NCBI RefSeq assembly: GCF_019923725.1
Contig: NZ_JAHXRI010000025.1
Span: forward strand, 149,048-213,047
Reading direction: 5' to 3'
DNA: 64,000 nt
Origin: Zwartia hollandica
Lineage (GTDB): Bacteria > Pseudomonadota > Gammaproteobacteria > Burkholderiales > Burkholderiaceae_B
The number at the start of each line of letters is the position of its first letter. Within the stretch, counting starts at the first letter, position 1. Below are positions 9,662 to 18,689 of the stretch, piece by piece. The position numbers and the translations under genes were made by a program. The notes under the pieces were generated by a model. It was not told where the DNA came from, did not search any database, and saw only the letters and a list, made by a program, of their open reading frames with translations.

Positions 9662-9695
9662 AAGTCAGACATACCTTGGAGGGTAAGTCTGACTT
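9662..9695. terminator. Long inverted repeat, probable terminator/attenuator between photolyase genes
   Basis: Bases 9662-9676 (AAGTCAGACATACCT) pair with 9681-9695 (GGGTAAGTCTGACTT). The stem has about 14 pairs, one A/A mismatch and a 4-base loop. It lies between the stop of the class I-like photolyase gene (9728) and the start of Cry-DASH (9564). On the plus strand it is followed by CTTCTTCT. On the minus strand, in the direction of transcription, it is followed by a GC-rich stretch and then CCCTTTT. It may be a terminator or a processing hairpin that separates expression of the two genes. Confidence 0.5.
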
Positions 9696-9727
9696 CTTCT
9701 GCATACGATGATTGGAACGCTGAGGCA

Positions 9728-11266
9728 TTAAAAATCAAGTGTGTGCTGTGGCGAGACTGGTGGGGCAGTGCCAGATTTTGGTTTGTTGCGCAACACCGGG
9801 CGCTTACGCGACCCGTGCTTATTTAAGACTGCTGATTTCTCTGCAGAGACTTCAGGTCGTCCACGTCGCTCAAACAGTTTTTGTTTTGCCGCACGTGTCG
9901 ACATTTCTAAGTCTACGATTGGTGCGTTGATTTTAGGGGGAGAGACCTTAGAGACTGTACGAATCAAGTCGTCGGGGATTTTCCAAGGTTCAAAAACCCA
10001 AGGGTCAGGTACTTGTCTGAGCTCCGGCAGCCACTTTCGGACGAATACGCCTCTGGGATCGTGATCCTGCGCTTGTTTGATTGGGTTGTAGATGCGTGGA
10101 ATGTTGATTCCCGTCGTACCCGATTGCATCTGCATCTGACTCCAGTGAATGCCAGGTTCGTAATCAAGGAAGTGCCGTGCTAGCCAGTTTCCAACGGGTT
10201 TCCAGTGGAGCCAAAGTGGGTATGCCGCTGTTGAGACAAGCATGGCACGCATACGAAAATTAATCCAACCCGTGTGTTTGAGCATCGCAACACAAGCATC
10301 CACTATTGGCCATCCTGTCCGGCCTTCACTCAGTGCGTCGAAGTGTTTGGCGTTCCAGTCATTCTCACGCAGCCCATCGTAGCCGCGGTGCATATTTTGG
10401 AACTCAAGCTCTGGTTCGCATTCAAGCTTTTGGATGAAGTGGCAGTGCCAGTACAAGCGGCTCACCATACTGCGCAGGCCTTTAGCACGACGACTATCTT
10501 CTTGTGTCTCGTCCGCTATTGCATACATGACCCGCTGATAGACTTCTCGAACGCTAACACAGCCGTGTGTTAGATAGGGCGAAATCCTTGAGCATGCGGT
10601 CGGTGCTGAAAGCGGAGAGGAAATGCCGCCGCGATAGCTCTCACTTCGATTGTTGATGAAATCGTCGAGCACATACATAGCCTGAGACCGCCCACCGCGC
10701 TGGCGGCTGGGTGGATCAAGCAAATCGATCGCGAGCTGCTCTGCCGTCGGAGGTTTGACCTGCTCGACCAGCGGTTGGAACGATACGAGGCGCTCGGGTG
10801 TCGGCGTTTGCGACTGACTTGTATGTTGAGTCCAAAGCCTCTGCCAATCATCGCGATCAAGGCGGCCACGAAAGACTCCCGACTGTATGGGTTCGTGCCA
10901 AGCGATATTTTTGTTTTTACACCAGCCTTTCACTGCGAGATCGCGCATAAAAGAGGCATAGTTACCAGTCTCTTGGTGAGAGTAGATTGCATCAAACGGG
11001 GTATGTGCATGCAGACGTTCGAGGACGTCGCACGCTTCGCCCGTTAATACATGCAGGGTCGCACCAAGTTTCTTGAGCGCGACATATAGGTCGCGCAGAC
11101 TTTCAAGAATAAAGTCGTAGTGCTGCTTGGAGGCATCGGGACCTTGCCAGATGCTTGGTTCGACAATGTAAATACAGCATACCGCTCCTGCCTCGGCTGC
11201 CTTGGCAAGTGCCGCGTTGTCGTGGATGCGCAAATCCTTTTTGAACCAGACAACGCTTTTTGCCAT
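9728..11266 (-). CDS. Cryptochrome/deoxyribodipyrimidine photolyase (class I/III-like)
   Basis: This is a 512-residue FAD-binding photolyase-superfamily protein. The antenna domain begins [18 protein letters not shown]. The catalytic domain includes [63 protein letters not shown] and [16 protein letters not shown]. This is the core FAD/CPD region of photolyases, distinct from DASH and FeS types. After about residue 430 there is a basic tail of roughly 80 residues ([12 protein letters not shown]) that is unusually long. It probably repairs CPDs in double-stranded DNA, but a signalling role cannot be excluded. It heads the minus-strand set of three light-dependent flavoproteins. Confidence 0.87.
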   Translation of the reverse strand: MAKSVVWFKKDLRIHDNAALAKAAEAGAVCCIYIVEPSIWQGPDASKQHYDFILESLRDLYVALKKLGATLHVLTGEACDVLERLHAHTPFDAIYSHQETGNYASFMRDLAVKGWCKNKNIAWHEPIQSGVFRGRLDRDDWQRLWTQHTSQSQTPTPERLVSFQPLVEQVKPPTAEQLAIDLLDPPSRQRGGRSQAMYVLDDFINNRSESYRGGISSPLSAPTACSRISPYLTHGCVSVREVYQRVMYAIADETQEDSRRAKGLRSMVSRLYWHCHFIQKLECEPELEFQNMHRGYDGLRENDWNAKHFDALSEGRTGWPIVDACVAMLKHTGWINFRMRAMLVSTAAYPLWLHWKPVGNWLARHFLDYEPGIHWSQMQMQSGTTGINIPRIYNPIKQAQDHDPRGVFVRKWLPELRQVPDPWVFEPWKIPDDLIRTVSKVSPPKINAPIVDLEMSTRAAKQKLFERRGRPEVSAEKSAVLNKHGSRKRPVLRNKPKSGTAPPVSPQHTLDF

Positions 11267-11295
11267 TGCAGTGAGGGTGATCGGTTCTCCGCGGG

Positions 11296-12666
11296 CTAGG
11301 CCGAGAAGAGCGTTCTCAAGGAGGGTAGTGTTTCTAACGCCACAATCCGGTCGTACAGACCAGCGTCTGCGCCCTTGATCGCTGGATTGATTGCACGACC
11401 CGTTATGACGCAGTCATTGAATTTCTTTTTTAAGCCTGCGGCGTCAATCGGATTCTTCGAGTTGCCAAGCGGGAAACGAATTTCGCCAGAATCAAAACTG
11501 CGTCCATCCGTCGTTTTGATGACAACCCGATCTGTGAACGCAAAAGCGGGCTCTAGCGGACAGAAAGTGTCAACGGTCGACACCTTTACTTTGCTGTAGA
11601 GGTTCGAGACATCTTTGCGCGTCGCGAATTCATCGGTCAACTGGGATAGTCCAACTTCCCGCGCAACGATCGCAGACGCGACGGCAAACTGGGCGCTGAA
11701 CTTAGCTTCCAGGCCGGTCTTAGGATGATGGTTACGCAGCATAGATGCTTGTGCGGGTCCCATGGTGAGCGCGACTTCTGCAATCTCTTCAGGCTGCAAG
11801 TTTTCTCGATCTGCAATCTCAATCACGCCATCAATGGTGCGATGACTCGAATAGCATACGGGGTAGCGCTTGATAGATAAACCGCTATCGAGAATCCTGA
11901 GCGTTTTACCTAATGTGTCGGCAGGGCGGGTACGGTCGACTTTCCCGGCCAGGGAGAGTGCAAAGAGATAGCCGGCAGGGTGCTCAAAGACGTCAGGCGC
12001 TGAAGTCATCCCAAGCTTGGATAACTTGACTGCCTCAATGCCGTGAGAGGCGGCTCTACCAGCGTGGAAGGGTTTGGTCATGGTTCCAAAGTTGGCGACC
12101 AAGCCACTGGCCAGACTTGCTGAAATGGCGAGCGCTTGTCCCGCGTCCGCTTCATTCAATTTATTAAGGTATGCGACGGCTGCTGCTGCACCAACCGCAC
12201 CAAAAACGCCGGTGGGATGCCAGCCTTTTAAGTGATATTGATCGGTTTCGCGGTTGACGAGTTCGCCCCACACTTCGTAGCCGACAACATAAGCGCGTAA
12301 CGCGTCGAGGCCTGAGCAGTTCAGTTTGTAGCCCTCTGCCAAAATGGCTGGCACGAGCACGGTACTTGGATGGCCAGAGATTGCCACATCGTCATAATCC
12401 AGCGCATGACCAGCAACAGCACTGATAAATGCTGCTTGTGCAGCGGGGTGCATCGTACCGAGAAAGGGCACAGGTGCCTCGGCAGGAGTTGTGGCCTCGG
12501 CAAAATACTTGCGTACGATATTGACAACCGGCTCTGCATTGCCAGCCATCATTGTTGCAATCGTATCGATGAAGCCCGTTTTTGCGACCTCGAGTGCAGC
12601 ATGTTCATCAGTGCCAAAACTGGGTTTGGCAACGAAGGCGGCGAGTGCTTTAGTTAGACCTGTCAT
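11296..12666 (-). CDS. MmgE/PrpD family protein
   Basis: This 456-residue protein is of the 2-methylcitrate dehydratase/cis-aconitate decarboxylase superfamily. Hallmarks are the N-terminal FIDTIATMMAG helix, VAGHALDYDDVAISGHPSTVLVPAILA (the active-site DYDD/HP region), GWHPTGVFGAVGAAAA, and KPFHAGRAASHGIEAVKL. Members add or remove water, or decarboxylate, small tricarboxylates; the substrate here is unknown. It is the last gene of a minus-strand operon with acyl-CoA dehydrogenase, crotonase and CaiB. A second family member is divergently encoded at 22053-23462, so the locus has two. Confidence 0.87.
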   Translation of the reverse strand: MTGLTKALAAFVAKPSFGTDEHAALEVAKTGFIDTIATMMAGNAEPVVNIVRKYFAEATTPAEAPVPFLGTMHPAAQAAFISAVAGHALDYDDVAISGHPSTVLVPAILAEGYKLNCSGLDALRAYVVGYEVWGELVNRETDQYHLKGWHPTGVFGAVGAAAAVAYLNKLNEADAGQALAISASLASGLVANFGTMTKPFHAGRAASHGIEAVKLSKLGMTSAPDVFEHPAGYLFALSLAGKVDRTRPADTLGKTLRILDSGLSIKRYPVCYSSHRTIDGVIEIADRENLQPEEIAEVALTMGPAQASMLRNHHPKTGLEAKFSAQFAVASAIVAREVGLSQLTDEFATRKDVSNLYSKVKVSTVDTFCPLEPAFAFTDRVVIKTTDGRSFDSGEIRFPLGNSKNPIDAAGLKKKFNDCVITGRAINPAIKGADAGLYDRIVALETLPSLRTLFSA

Positions 12667-12697
12667 GTTGATGTCTCCGGTATGGCTTTATTTATTG

Positions 12698-13882
12698 TTA
12701 GAACGAACGTGGCATGCCAAGCATGTGTTCGCCGATGTACGACAGCACTAGGTTAGTTGAAATGGGTGCGATCTGGAATAAGCGCGTTTCGCGCCACTTT
12801 CTTTCAACGTCATACTCTTTGGCGTAGCCAAATCCGCCGTGGCACTGCAGGCAAGCTTCTGCCGCATGCCAGGTTGCTTCCGAGGCAAGTAACTTACCCA
12901 TATTGGCGTCATCGCCACAGGGTAGCCCTGCGTCAAATAGTGCCGCAGCGCGACGTAGCACCAGATCGGCCGCATCGGTTTCAGCGTGGGCGCGTGCAAT
13001 CGGGAACTGAACGGCTTGGTTTTGACCAATGGGGCGATCAAACACACGGCGCTCGTTAACATAGTTCACTGCAGTCTGGGTAAACCAACGTGCATCGCCA
13101 ATCGCTTCGGCTGAAACGAGGATGCGCTCCGCATTCATGCCATCCAGAATGTATTTGAAGCCTTTGCCTTCGTCACCAATTAGGCAATCCGCAGGGATCT
13201 TGAGATTATCAAAAAAGACCTCGGTCGCATGGTGGTTCACCATTGCCTTGAGCGGACGAATGTCCAGACCTTTACCTAGGCCATCACGGATGTCGAGCAA
13301 AAATACCGAGAGTCCATCGCTCTTCTTTTTGATCTGATCAAGTGGTGTGGTTCGTGCGAGCAAAAGCATGAGGTCAGAGTGCAGCGCACGCGAGGTCCAG
13401 ACTTTTTGACCGTTGATGACGTAATGATCACCTTGACGTTCAGCACGCGTTTTCAGTTTGGTCGTGTCTGTACCGGTGGTGGGCTCTGTGACGCCAAAGG
13501 CTTGAAGGCGAAGTTTGCCGCTCGCGATATCAGGAAGATATTTTTTCTTTTGCGCTTCGCTGCCATGACGCAGCACGGTTCCCATTGTGTACATCTGTGC
13601 ATGGCATGCGCCTGCGTTACAGCCTGAGGCGTGGATGGTTTCAAGGATCACCATCGCTGCGCGCAAGGGCATGCCGCTGCCACCGTACTCTTCAGGGATC
13701 AAGGCACCAAGGTAGCCTGATGCAGTGAGGGCTTGCACAAATTCAGTTGGGTAGGCGAGAGTCTCTTCTAGTCCGCGCCAGTACGACCCTGGAAAGTCGG
13801 CACAAACGCGTTTTACACCTTCGCGAATTTCTGGATAATCTTCGCCAGTCGAAATGCTAATGTTTTGGACGGGTTGACTCAT
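12698..13882 (-). CDS. Acyl-CoA dehydrogenase family protein
   Basis: A 394-residue flavoprotein that should oxidise an acyl-CoA to the enoyl-CoA. FAD/CoA motifs are visible: FGVTEPTTGTDTTKLKT, YVINGQKVWTSRA, CLQCHGGFGYAKEYDVERKWRE. The C-terminal segment reads LFQIAPISTNLVLSYIGEHMLG instead of the IYEGT motif that carries the catalytic Glu in short/medium-chain enzymes, so the base may lie elsewhere, as in some other subgroups. The gene is 2 bases downstream of the enoyl-CoA hydratase gene and precedes the MmgE/PrpD gene. Together with CaiB and crotonase it describes activation, dehydrogenation and hydration of an unknown carboxylic acid. Confidence 0.87.
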   Translation of the reverse strand: MSQPVQNISISTGEDYPEIREGVKRVCADFPGSYWRGLEETLAYPTEFVQALTASGYLGALIPEEYGGSGMPLRAAMVILETIHASGCNAGACHAQMYTMGTVLRHGSEAQKKKYLPDIASGKLRLQAFGVTEPTTGTDTTKLKTRAERQGDHYVINGQKVWTSRALHSDLMLLLARTTPLDQIKKKSDGLSVFLLDIRDGLGKGLDIRPLKAMVNHHATEVFFDNLKIPADCLIGDEGKGFKYILDGMNAERILVSAEAIGDARWFTQTAVNYVNERRVFDRPIGQNQAVQFPIARAHAETDAADLVLRRAAALFDAGLPCGDDANMGKLLASEATWHAAEACLQCHGGFGYAKEYDVERKWRETRLFQIAPISTNLVLSYIGEHMLGMPRSF

Positions 13883-13884
13883 GA

Positions 13885-14685
13885 TTAACAGCCTTTAAAG
13901 TTTGCTTTTCGTTTTTCGTTAAAGGCTTTGACGCCTTCCATGCGATCTTCGGTGTCAATAAGATGGTTGTACGCTTCAATTTCAAAGCGGAATGCCGTGC
14001 GCAACTCCATTTGACCGCCATAACGCACAGACTTCTTAATTTGCCGCACAGATAATGGGGCATTGGAAGCGATGACTTCTGCTGTTTCCAGCGCCTTTGC
14101 CAGCACTTCTGTGGGTTCGAGGATGGCATTGATCAAGCCGTATTCACTTGCTTGCTGTGCGCTGAACGGCTTGCCGGTCATGAGGATCTCTTTGGCGCGT
14201 CGCTCGCCGATGGCGCGCGGTAGGTTTTGGGTGCCACCAGCCCCCGGCATGATGCCTAAGGTCACTTCGGTCAAGGCGAAGCGCGCAGCATTGCTGGCGT
14301 AGATGAAGTCGCAGGACAAGGCCATCTCGAGTCCACCGGCGTAGGCGTGCCCATTGACCGCAGCGATCACTGGGATGGGCAAGTCCACTAGGGTCCAATA
14401 CATGCGCTCAAAGAGCTCATGCTGCAGCGTCCATTGCTTCTTGGTCATCCCGTTACGTTCTTTGAGATCGCCGCCAGCACAGAATATCTTCTCTCCGGCG
14501 CCGGTCAGGACGATGCAGCGGATGTCGCCTGCGTCAGCGGTCAGACGGTTCCAAAGATCGAGCAAGTCATGGCCAGATTGTGTATTAATCGCGTTGCCGA
14601 CCTGGGGTCGATTAAGCGTTACTTTTAGAACATGCGCACCCACCATTTCAGTGGCGATCGTTTCGTATGCGGGGAAAGCGGTCAT
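13885..14685 (-). CDS. Enoyl-CoA hydratase/isomerase family protein (crotonase)
   Basis: This 266-residue crotonase-fold enzyme has the oxyanion-hole motif FCAGGDLKE (68-76) and both glutamates of true hydratases: Glu120 in GGLEMALSCD and Glu140 in LTEVTLGIMPGAGGT. It probably hydrates the enoyl-CoA made by the adjacent acyl-CoA dehydrogenase. The start overlaps the CaiB stop (14682) by 4 bases and the stop is 2 bases from the dehydrogenase start, so all three are one translational unit. Its substrate is unknown. Confidence 0.88.
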   Translation of the reverse strand: MTAFPAYETIATEMVGAHVLKVTLNRPQVGNAINTQSGHDLLDLWNRLTADAGDIRCIVLTGAGEKIFCAGGDLKERNGMTKKQWTLQHELFERMYWTLVDLPIPVIAAVNGHAYAGGLEMALSCDFIYASNAARFALTEVTLGIMPGAGGTQNLPRAIGERRAKEILMTGKPFSAQQASEYGLINAILEPTEVLAKALETAEVIASNAPLSVRQIKKSVRYGGQMELRTAFRFEIEAYNHLIDTEDRMEGVKAFNEKRKANFKGC

Positions 14686-15848
14686 TTCTTATTCCTTTGA
14701 TTAATCAAATCTGAGTGTTCGCCAAGTTTGGGAGGCGGTGCGCTTGGGTGTGGTCGCACACCGTCAAAACTAATTGGCAGCCCGATGAAGCGCATTCCTG
14801 AACCGGGCACATCTTGAATCAAACCGAGCGCCTCAGTCTGTGGATGTGCAGCCATTTGAGCGATATCGTTAACGGGTGCGCAAGGGACTCCAGCTTTCTC
14901 GAGCTCCGCAACCCAGTGTGAAGTTGGCTTAGCGACAATCAGCGCATCAAGCATGCCGTAGAGCAGTGTTTCGTTTTCGACACGTTTAGGGTTGTCGGTA
15001 AAGCGTGGATCGTCGATCCATTCCGGATGTCCAACCGTTTTGGCGAGAGATTTAAATAGAGCGTCGCTGCCGGCAGCAATCACGAGCTCACCGTCACTGG
15101 TCAGATAGCTTTTGTACGGGACAATTCCTGCGGCACCGGAGCCTTGTTTTGCCATGACTTTACCGCTAGCAAAGTACTGCGCCGCCAACAAAGAAACCCA
15201 AGTTGTTGCGGTTTCAAAAAGCGATACATCGACCACTCTGCCACGGCCCGTCGTGTGGCGTTCTAGCAGGGCGGTGAGGGCGCCAATCACGGCCCACATC
15301 CCGGTGCCCATGTCCACGATCGATGCACCCACGCGCACCGCAGGTCTGCCTGGCTCGCCCGTGGTGCTCATGATGCCCCCAAAGGCCTGCATCAACGGAT
15401 CGTAGCCAGGACGATCCTTGAGTGGTCCGGTATTTCCGAACGCGCCAAGATTGCAGTAGATCAGGCGCGGTTGGCGAGCAAGAAGGGTGGCGCCATCAAG
15501 TCCGAGCTTTTGAACATGACCAGGCCGTAGATTTTGAATCACGATATCAGCGTGCTCGCAGATGTACTGGCGCAGGGCTTCGACCTCAGTCTCATTACGT
15601 AGGTCGCAGACTACCGACTTTTTATTGCGATTGAGCGATTGAAAAAAGGGTGAGGCACCTTCCCAGAAAGGGGGACCCCACTTTCGGGCATCGTCACCGT
15701 CTGACTTTTCAATTTTGATAACATGGGCACCCAGCTCGCCGAAAATCTGACCAGCGAAAGGGGCTGCCACACTGTTTCCCAGTTCGATCACCACGAGTCC
15801 CGCGAAAGGGGTGGCACCGAGGGATTGCTGCTGCGTATGCTCAGACAT
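14682..15848 (-). CDS. CaiB/BaiF family CoA transferase
   Basis: This 388-residue class III CoA transferase shows FAGLVVIELGNSVAAPFAGQ at the N-terminus, LGAHVIKIEKSDGDDAR at 39-55, SLNRNKKSVVCDLR, IQNLRPGHVQKLGL, and VGASIVDMGTGMWA with Asp179 as the expected nucleophile. It likely activates the operon substrate by transferring CoA from another acyl-CoA. It begins the CaiB-crotonase-acyl-CoA dehydrogenase unit, and a dyad-symmetric element lies just upstream (15857-15888). It differs clearly in sequence from the CaiB protein at 1941-3161. Confidence 0.88.
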   Translation of the reverse strand: MSEHTQQQSLGATPFAGLVVIELGNSVAAPFAGQIFGELGAHVIKIEKSDGDDARKWGPPFWEGASPFFQSLNRNKKSVVCDLRNETEVEALRQYICEHADIVIQNLRPGHVQKLGLDGATLLARQPRLIYCNLGAFGNTGPLKDRPGYDPLMQAFGGIMSTTGEPGRPAVRVGASIVDMGTGMWAVIGALTALLERHTTGRGRVVDVSLFETATTWVSLLAAQYFASGKVMAKQGSGAAGIVPYKSYLTSDGELVIAAGSDALFKSLAKTVGHPEWIDDPRFTDNPKRVENETLLYGMLDALIVAKPTSHWVAELEKAGVPCAPVNDIAQMAAHPQTEALGLIQDVPGSGMRFIGLPISFDGVRPHPSAPPPKLGEHSDLINQRNKK

Positions 15849-15856
15849 TTTTAATG

Positions 15857-15888
15857 TAATTTTGGGATGATTCGTCTCTCCAAAATTA
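15857..15888. promoter_or_regulatory. Inverted repeat TAATTTTGG-N14-CCAAAATTA upstream of caiB operon
   Basis: Two perfectly complementary 9-base arms (15857-15865 and 15880-15888) are separated by 14 bases. The element starts 8 bases upstream of the CaiB start codon on the minus strand, in the 120-base gap that follows the metallo-hydrolase gene. Length, spacing and position fit a repressor operator or a leader hairpin. I cannot identify the regulator. The remaining bases of the gap show nothing else I recognise. Confidence 0.4.
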
Positions 15889-15968
15889 TGTCACGAATTG
15901 ACCTCCATCAACGCCTAGACAGTGTGTCCGGCAAGGAGTTGACCGCATAGCGGAATGCGGCCGGCGCT

Positions 15969-16658
15969 CTAGCGCAAAATCAGTTCGATGGAAGGGGGTT
16001 CGTCCCAAATCCAGTTGCCATGACGGCGAAAGATCTCTGGGAAGTGACCAGGAACCACGATGTCGGTATTTGCACAAATTTCTGCGATCGAGCGCCTGGA
16101 GTCCTCAGTCGAGCCAAAGCACATGTCGCCGACCTGGGCCAGGACCTCTTTTGGGTATTTGATTGCATCGCCCGCTAAGACGACCCGACGACCATCTTCC
16201 TGCGCGAAACGCAGGGCTTGACAGCCGGTCGTATGTCCTGGGACTTCAAAGTGCTCGATCCCGGGAGCAATTATGCCGCGCTGCGGCAACACGCGTAATT
16301 CAAAGTCTGCGAGGAGGTCGTGGATTTTCCAGGGAATAAACAAGTCGTCTGGATGTGGGTTGCGCGCGTATTCAATTTCTGTTTTGCCGACTGCGACGGG
16401 AACACCCTTGAAGAGATCGAGGTTCTGGCAATGATCGAAATGCAGATGCGATAGAAAAACAAGATCAATATCCGTGGGAGCAAGCCCTCGGTCTTTCAGG
16501 CCGTTGATGAGACCCTTGCGTACACAGTAGTGACCCGTGTCGAACAAAACACGCGTGCCGTCCGCGGCAGTGACGAGTGCGACGTTGCATAATCCAAAAA
16601 AGCCACCTTTGAAGCTTAAGCTATTACCTCGGACGAGTAGTTCGTATTTTGCGTGCAC
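15969..16658 (-). CDS. MBL-fold metallo-hydrolase
   Basis: This 229-residue protein is of the metallo-beta-lactamase superfamily. The zinc motif HLHFDH (H71, H73, D75, H76) is followed by later metal ligands in VPGHTTGCQAL and VLAGDA. It is a hydrolase of the AHL-lactonase-like branch with unknown substrate, perhaps a lactone or thioester intermediate of the surrounding pathway. The start is GTG 16658, with GGAGATC at a suitable distance. It lies between the tartrate dehydrogenase-like gene and the CaiB gene on the same strand. A second MBL-fold hydrolase is divergently encoded at 21233. Confidence 0.83.
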   Translation of the reverse strand: MHAKYELLVRGNSLSFKGGFFGLCNVALVTAADGTRVLFDTGHYCVRKGLINGLKDRGLAPTDIDLVFLSHLHFDHCQNLDLFKGVPVAVGKTEIEYARNPHPDDLFIPWKIHDLLADFELRVLPQRGIIAPGIEHFEVPGHTTGCQALRFAQEDGRRVVLAGDAIKYPKEVLAQVGDMCFGSTEDSRRSIAEICANTDIVVPGHFPEIFRRHGNWIWDEPPSIELILR

Positions 16659-16689
16659 GGGGGATCTCCAGACGAATGAGTGCGCCTAA

Positions 16690-17757
16690 TTACTTCAGTT
16701 GCTCACAAACGGCAGCCGTAACTTGTGCAGTAGTCGCCAAGCCACCTAGATCACGGGTATGCAGGCGAGGGTTTGCAGTGACGGCCTCAATTGCCTGCAT
16801 TAAACGATCTGCTGCAACCTGCTCACCGAGGTGCTCGAGCAGCATTACTACGGACCAGAATGTACCGATTGGGTTAGCAAGACCTTTGCCCATAATGTCG
16901 AAAGCCGAGCCGTGAATGGGTTCGAACATAGAGGGGTAGCGTCTTTCTGGATCAATGTTGCCCGTCGGCGCAATCCCTAGACTGCCAGCTAAAGCGGCTG
17001 CAAGATCACTCAAAATGTCTGCGTGCAGATTAGTCGCGACAATCGTGTCGAGCGTGGCGGGGCGGTTCACCATGCGGGCTGTCGCTGCGTCAACAAGCTC
17101 CTTGTCCCATTTGACATCAGGAAATTCTTTCGCGATTTGGACCGCAATCTCGTCCCACATCACCATGGCGTGACGCTGCGCATTCGACTTCGTGACGACG
17201 GTCAACAACTTACGTGGGCGCGACTGTGCAAGGTTGAAGGCATAACGCATGATGCGTTCAACGCCGGCTCGCGTCATCATGCTCACATCGGTTGCCACCT
17301 CAATAGGGTGGCCTTGATGGGCTCGGCCGCCAACGCCTGAATACTCACCTTCTGAGTTTTCGCGCACAATGATCCAGTTAAGCTGTTCAGGTGTGCAGCG
17401 TTTGAGCGGTGCATCGATACCAGGCAAAATTCGCGTGGGACGAACGTTCGCGTACTGATCGAAGCCCTGGCAGATTTTTAAACGTAAGCCCCACAGGGTG
17501 ATGTGGTCCGGAATATGGGGATCACCAGCGGAGCCGAACAAAATGGCATCCTTGTCGCGCAAGGCGTTGAGGCCCTCCTCAGGCATCATCATTCCATGCT
17601 TGCGGTAGTAGTCGCCACCCCAATCAAAGTCCTGAAATTCAAACTTTATATTTTTGTCTTTCTGGGCAATGGCCTCTAAAACTTTTTGGCCCTCAGGGAC
17701 GACTTCTTTTCCAATGCCGTCTCCGGGGATTGTTGCTATGCGATATGTTTTCATCAT
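16690..17757 (-). CDS. Tartrate dehydrogenase/decarboxylase-like (isopropylmalate DH family)
   Basis: This 355-residue beta-decarboxylating dehydrogenase uses NAD and a divalent metal. Visible features are IATIPGDGIGKEVVPEG at the N-terminus, the substrate Arg region NVRPTRILPG, IVRENSEGEYSGVGGR, and TNLHADILSDLAAALAGSLG carrying metal-binding aspartates, then the nucleotide region EPIHGSAFDIMGKGLANPIG. The pattern is closest to tartrate dehydrogenase (TtuC-like) rather than LeuB. Tartrate, D-malate or an alkylmalate are possible substrates. Two adjacent ATGs allow starts at 17757 or 17754. It lies in a minus-strand operon after the isocitrate lyase-family gene. Confidence 0.83.
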   Translation of the reverse strand: MMKTYRIATIPGDGIGKEVVPEGQKVLEAIAQKDKNIKFEFQDFDWGGDYYRKHGMMMPEEGLNALRDKDAILFGSAGDPHIPDHITLWGLRLKICQGFDQYANVRPTRILPGIDAPLKRCTPEQLNWIIVRENSEGEYSGVGGRAHQGHPIEVATDVSMMTRAGVERIMRYAFNLAQSRPRKLLTVVTKSNAQRHAMVMWDEIAVQIAKEFPDVKWDKELVDAATARMVNRPATLDTIVATNLHADILSDLAAALAGSLGIAPTGNIDPERRYPSMFEPIHGSAFDIMGKGLANPIGTFWSVVMLLEHLGEQVAADRLMQAIEAVTANPRLHTRDLGGLATTAQVTAAVCEQLK

Positions 17758-17819
17758 TTTGTTTATGTGTGTCGTTAAAGCTACTGCTTCAAAGGGTGTG
17801 GATGGTCTGTCTAAGCGGT

Positions 17820-18689
17820 TCAGCGCTCGCCACTCTCGTAGCGCTTGCCGCGCGCCAATAGTTCCGGAGTCCCAATGAGGTCATTAAGCCCATCAAAGTC
17901 GAGCATTCTGTCCTGAAAGGCTTGAGTGCTACCGGTCTGCTTAAGGCTTCCATAATATTGCTGCAGTGTATTTGCCACGGCGCGGACCGTGCCGCCTGGA
18001 AAAATTACGATGGAATAGCCAAGCGACTGTAGCACTTGTGTCGATTTTACTGGCGTTTTTCCACCCTCGACCATATTGACCAAGAGGGGCGCGCGGCCCT
18101 TGAACTGCGCGTTCACGACTTGCATTTGCTCGTCGGATCGAACCGCCTCCACAAACAATACATCAGCACCGGCGGCGAGGTATTTCTCAGCGCGTTCCAA
18201 GGCAGCTTCGAAACCCTCGACGGCGACAGCATCGGTACGCGCCATAATCAGCGTGTCGGCGTTGTGGCGCGCGTCAGTCGCTGCCTGAATCTTGCCTACC
18301 ATCTCTTGCGTACTAACAAGCGTTTTTCCTTCGAGGTGCCCACAGCGTTTGGGAAAACTCTGGTCTTCGAGCTGAATGATGTTTGCACCGCTGCGTTCGA
18401 AGCCGCGTACTGTGCGTTCCGTGTTGAGTGCGTTCCCAAATCCCGTATCCGCATCCACGATGATAGGCAACTTTATACGGTCACGTATTTGAGCAATTTT
18501 TTCATTGACCTCGGTGAACGTGGTTAAGCCGACGTCGGAGCGCCCGAGCGTGGTGTAAGCAATCGATGCGCCCGACAGATACACCGCTTCAAAACCAGTT
18601 TGCTCAGCGACCATTGCAGAGAAGGCATCGTAGATGCCTGGTGCAAGGAGAATCTCTTCTTTTTGTAAACGTTGTTTAACGGTCATCAT
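17820..18689 (-). CDS. Isocitrate lyase/PEP mutase family lyase
   Basis: This 289-residue TIM-barrel enzyme has the lyase signature KRCGH at 114-118, with Cys116 as general acid, and metal-binding aspartates in VDADTGFGN (D79, D81) and LEDQ. KRCGH marks C-C lyases such as methylisocitrate or 2,3-dimethylmalate lyase, not phosphonopyruvate-forming mutases. It would split a 2-hydroxy-dicarboxylate or tricarboxylate into pyruvate or glyoxylate and another acid. The start overlaps the stop of the amidase gene by 4 bases, so it is coupled to it. The precise substrate is unknown. Confidence 0.85.
   Translation of the reverse strand: MMTVKQRLQKEEILLAPGIYDAFSAMVAEQTGFEAVYLSGASIAYTTLGRSDVGLTTFTEVNEKIAQIRDRIKLPIIVDADTGFGNALNTERTVRGFERSGANIIQLEDQSFPKRCGHLEGKTLVSTQEMVGKIQAATDARHNADTLIMARTDAVAVEGFEAALERAEKYLAAGADVLFVEAVRSDEQMQVVNAQFKGRAPLLVNMVEGGKTPVKSTQVLQSLGYSIVIFPGGTVRAVANTLQQYYGSLKQTGSTQAFQDRMLDFDGLNDLIGTPELLARGKRYESGER

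Noticed and set aside
14696..14709. Perfect palindrome TTTGATTAATCAAA
   Set aside because: It lies inside the last codons of the caiB gene and just beyond the crotonase start. Its half-site resembles the 21059 palindrome but in opposite orientation, so chance is likely.
18036..18527. 163-codon open frame on the plus strand
   Set aside because: It lies opposite the isocitrate lyase-family gene, which has full motifs. No ribosome site and no recognisable protein.
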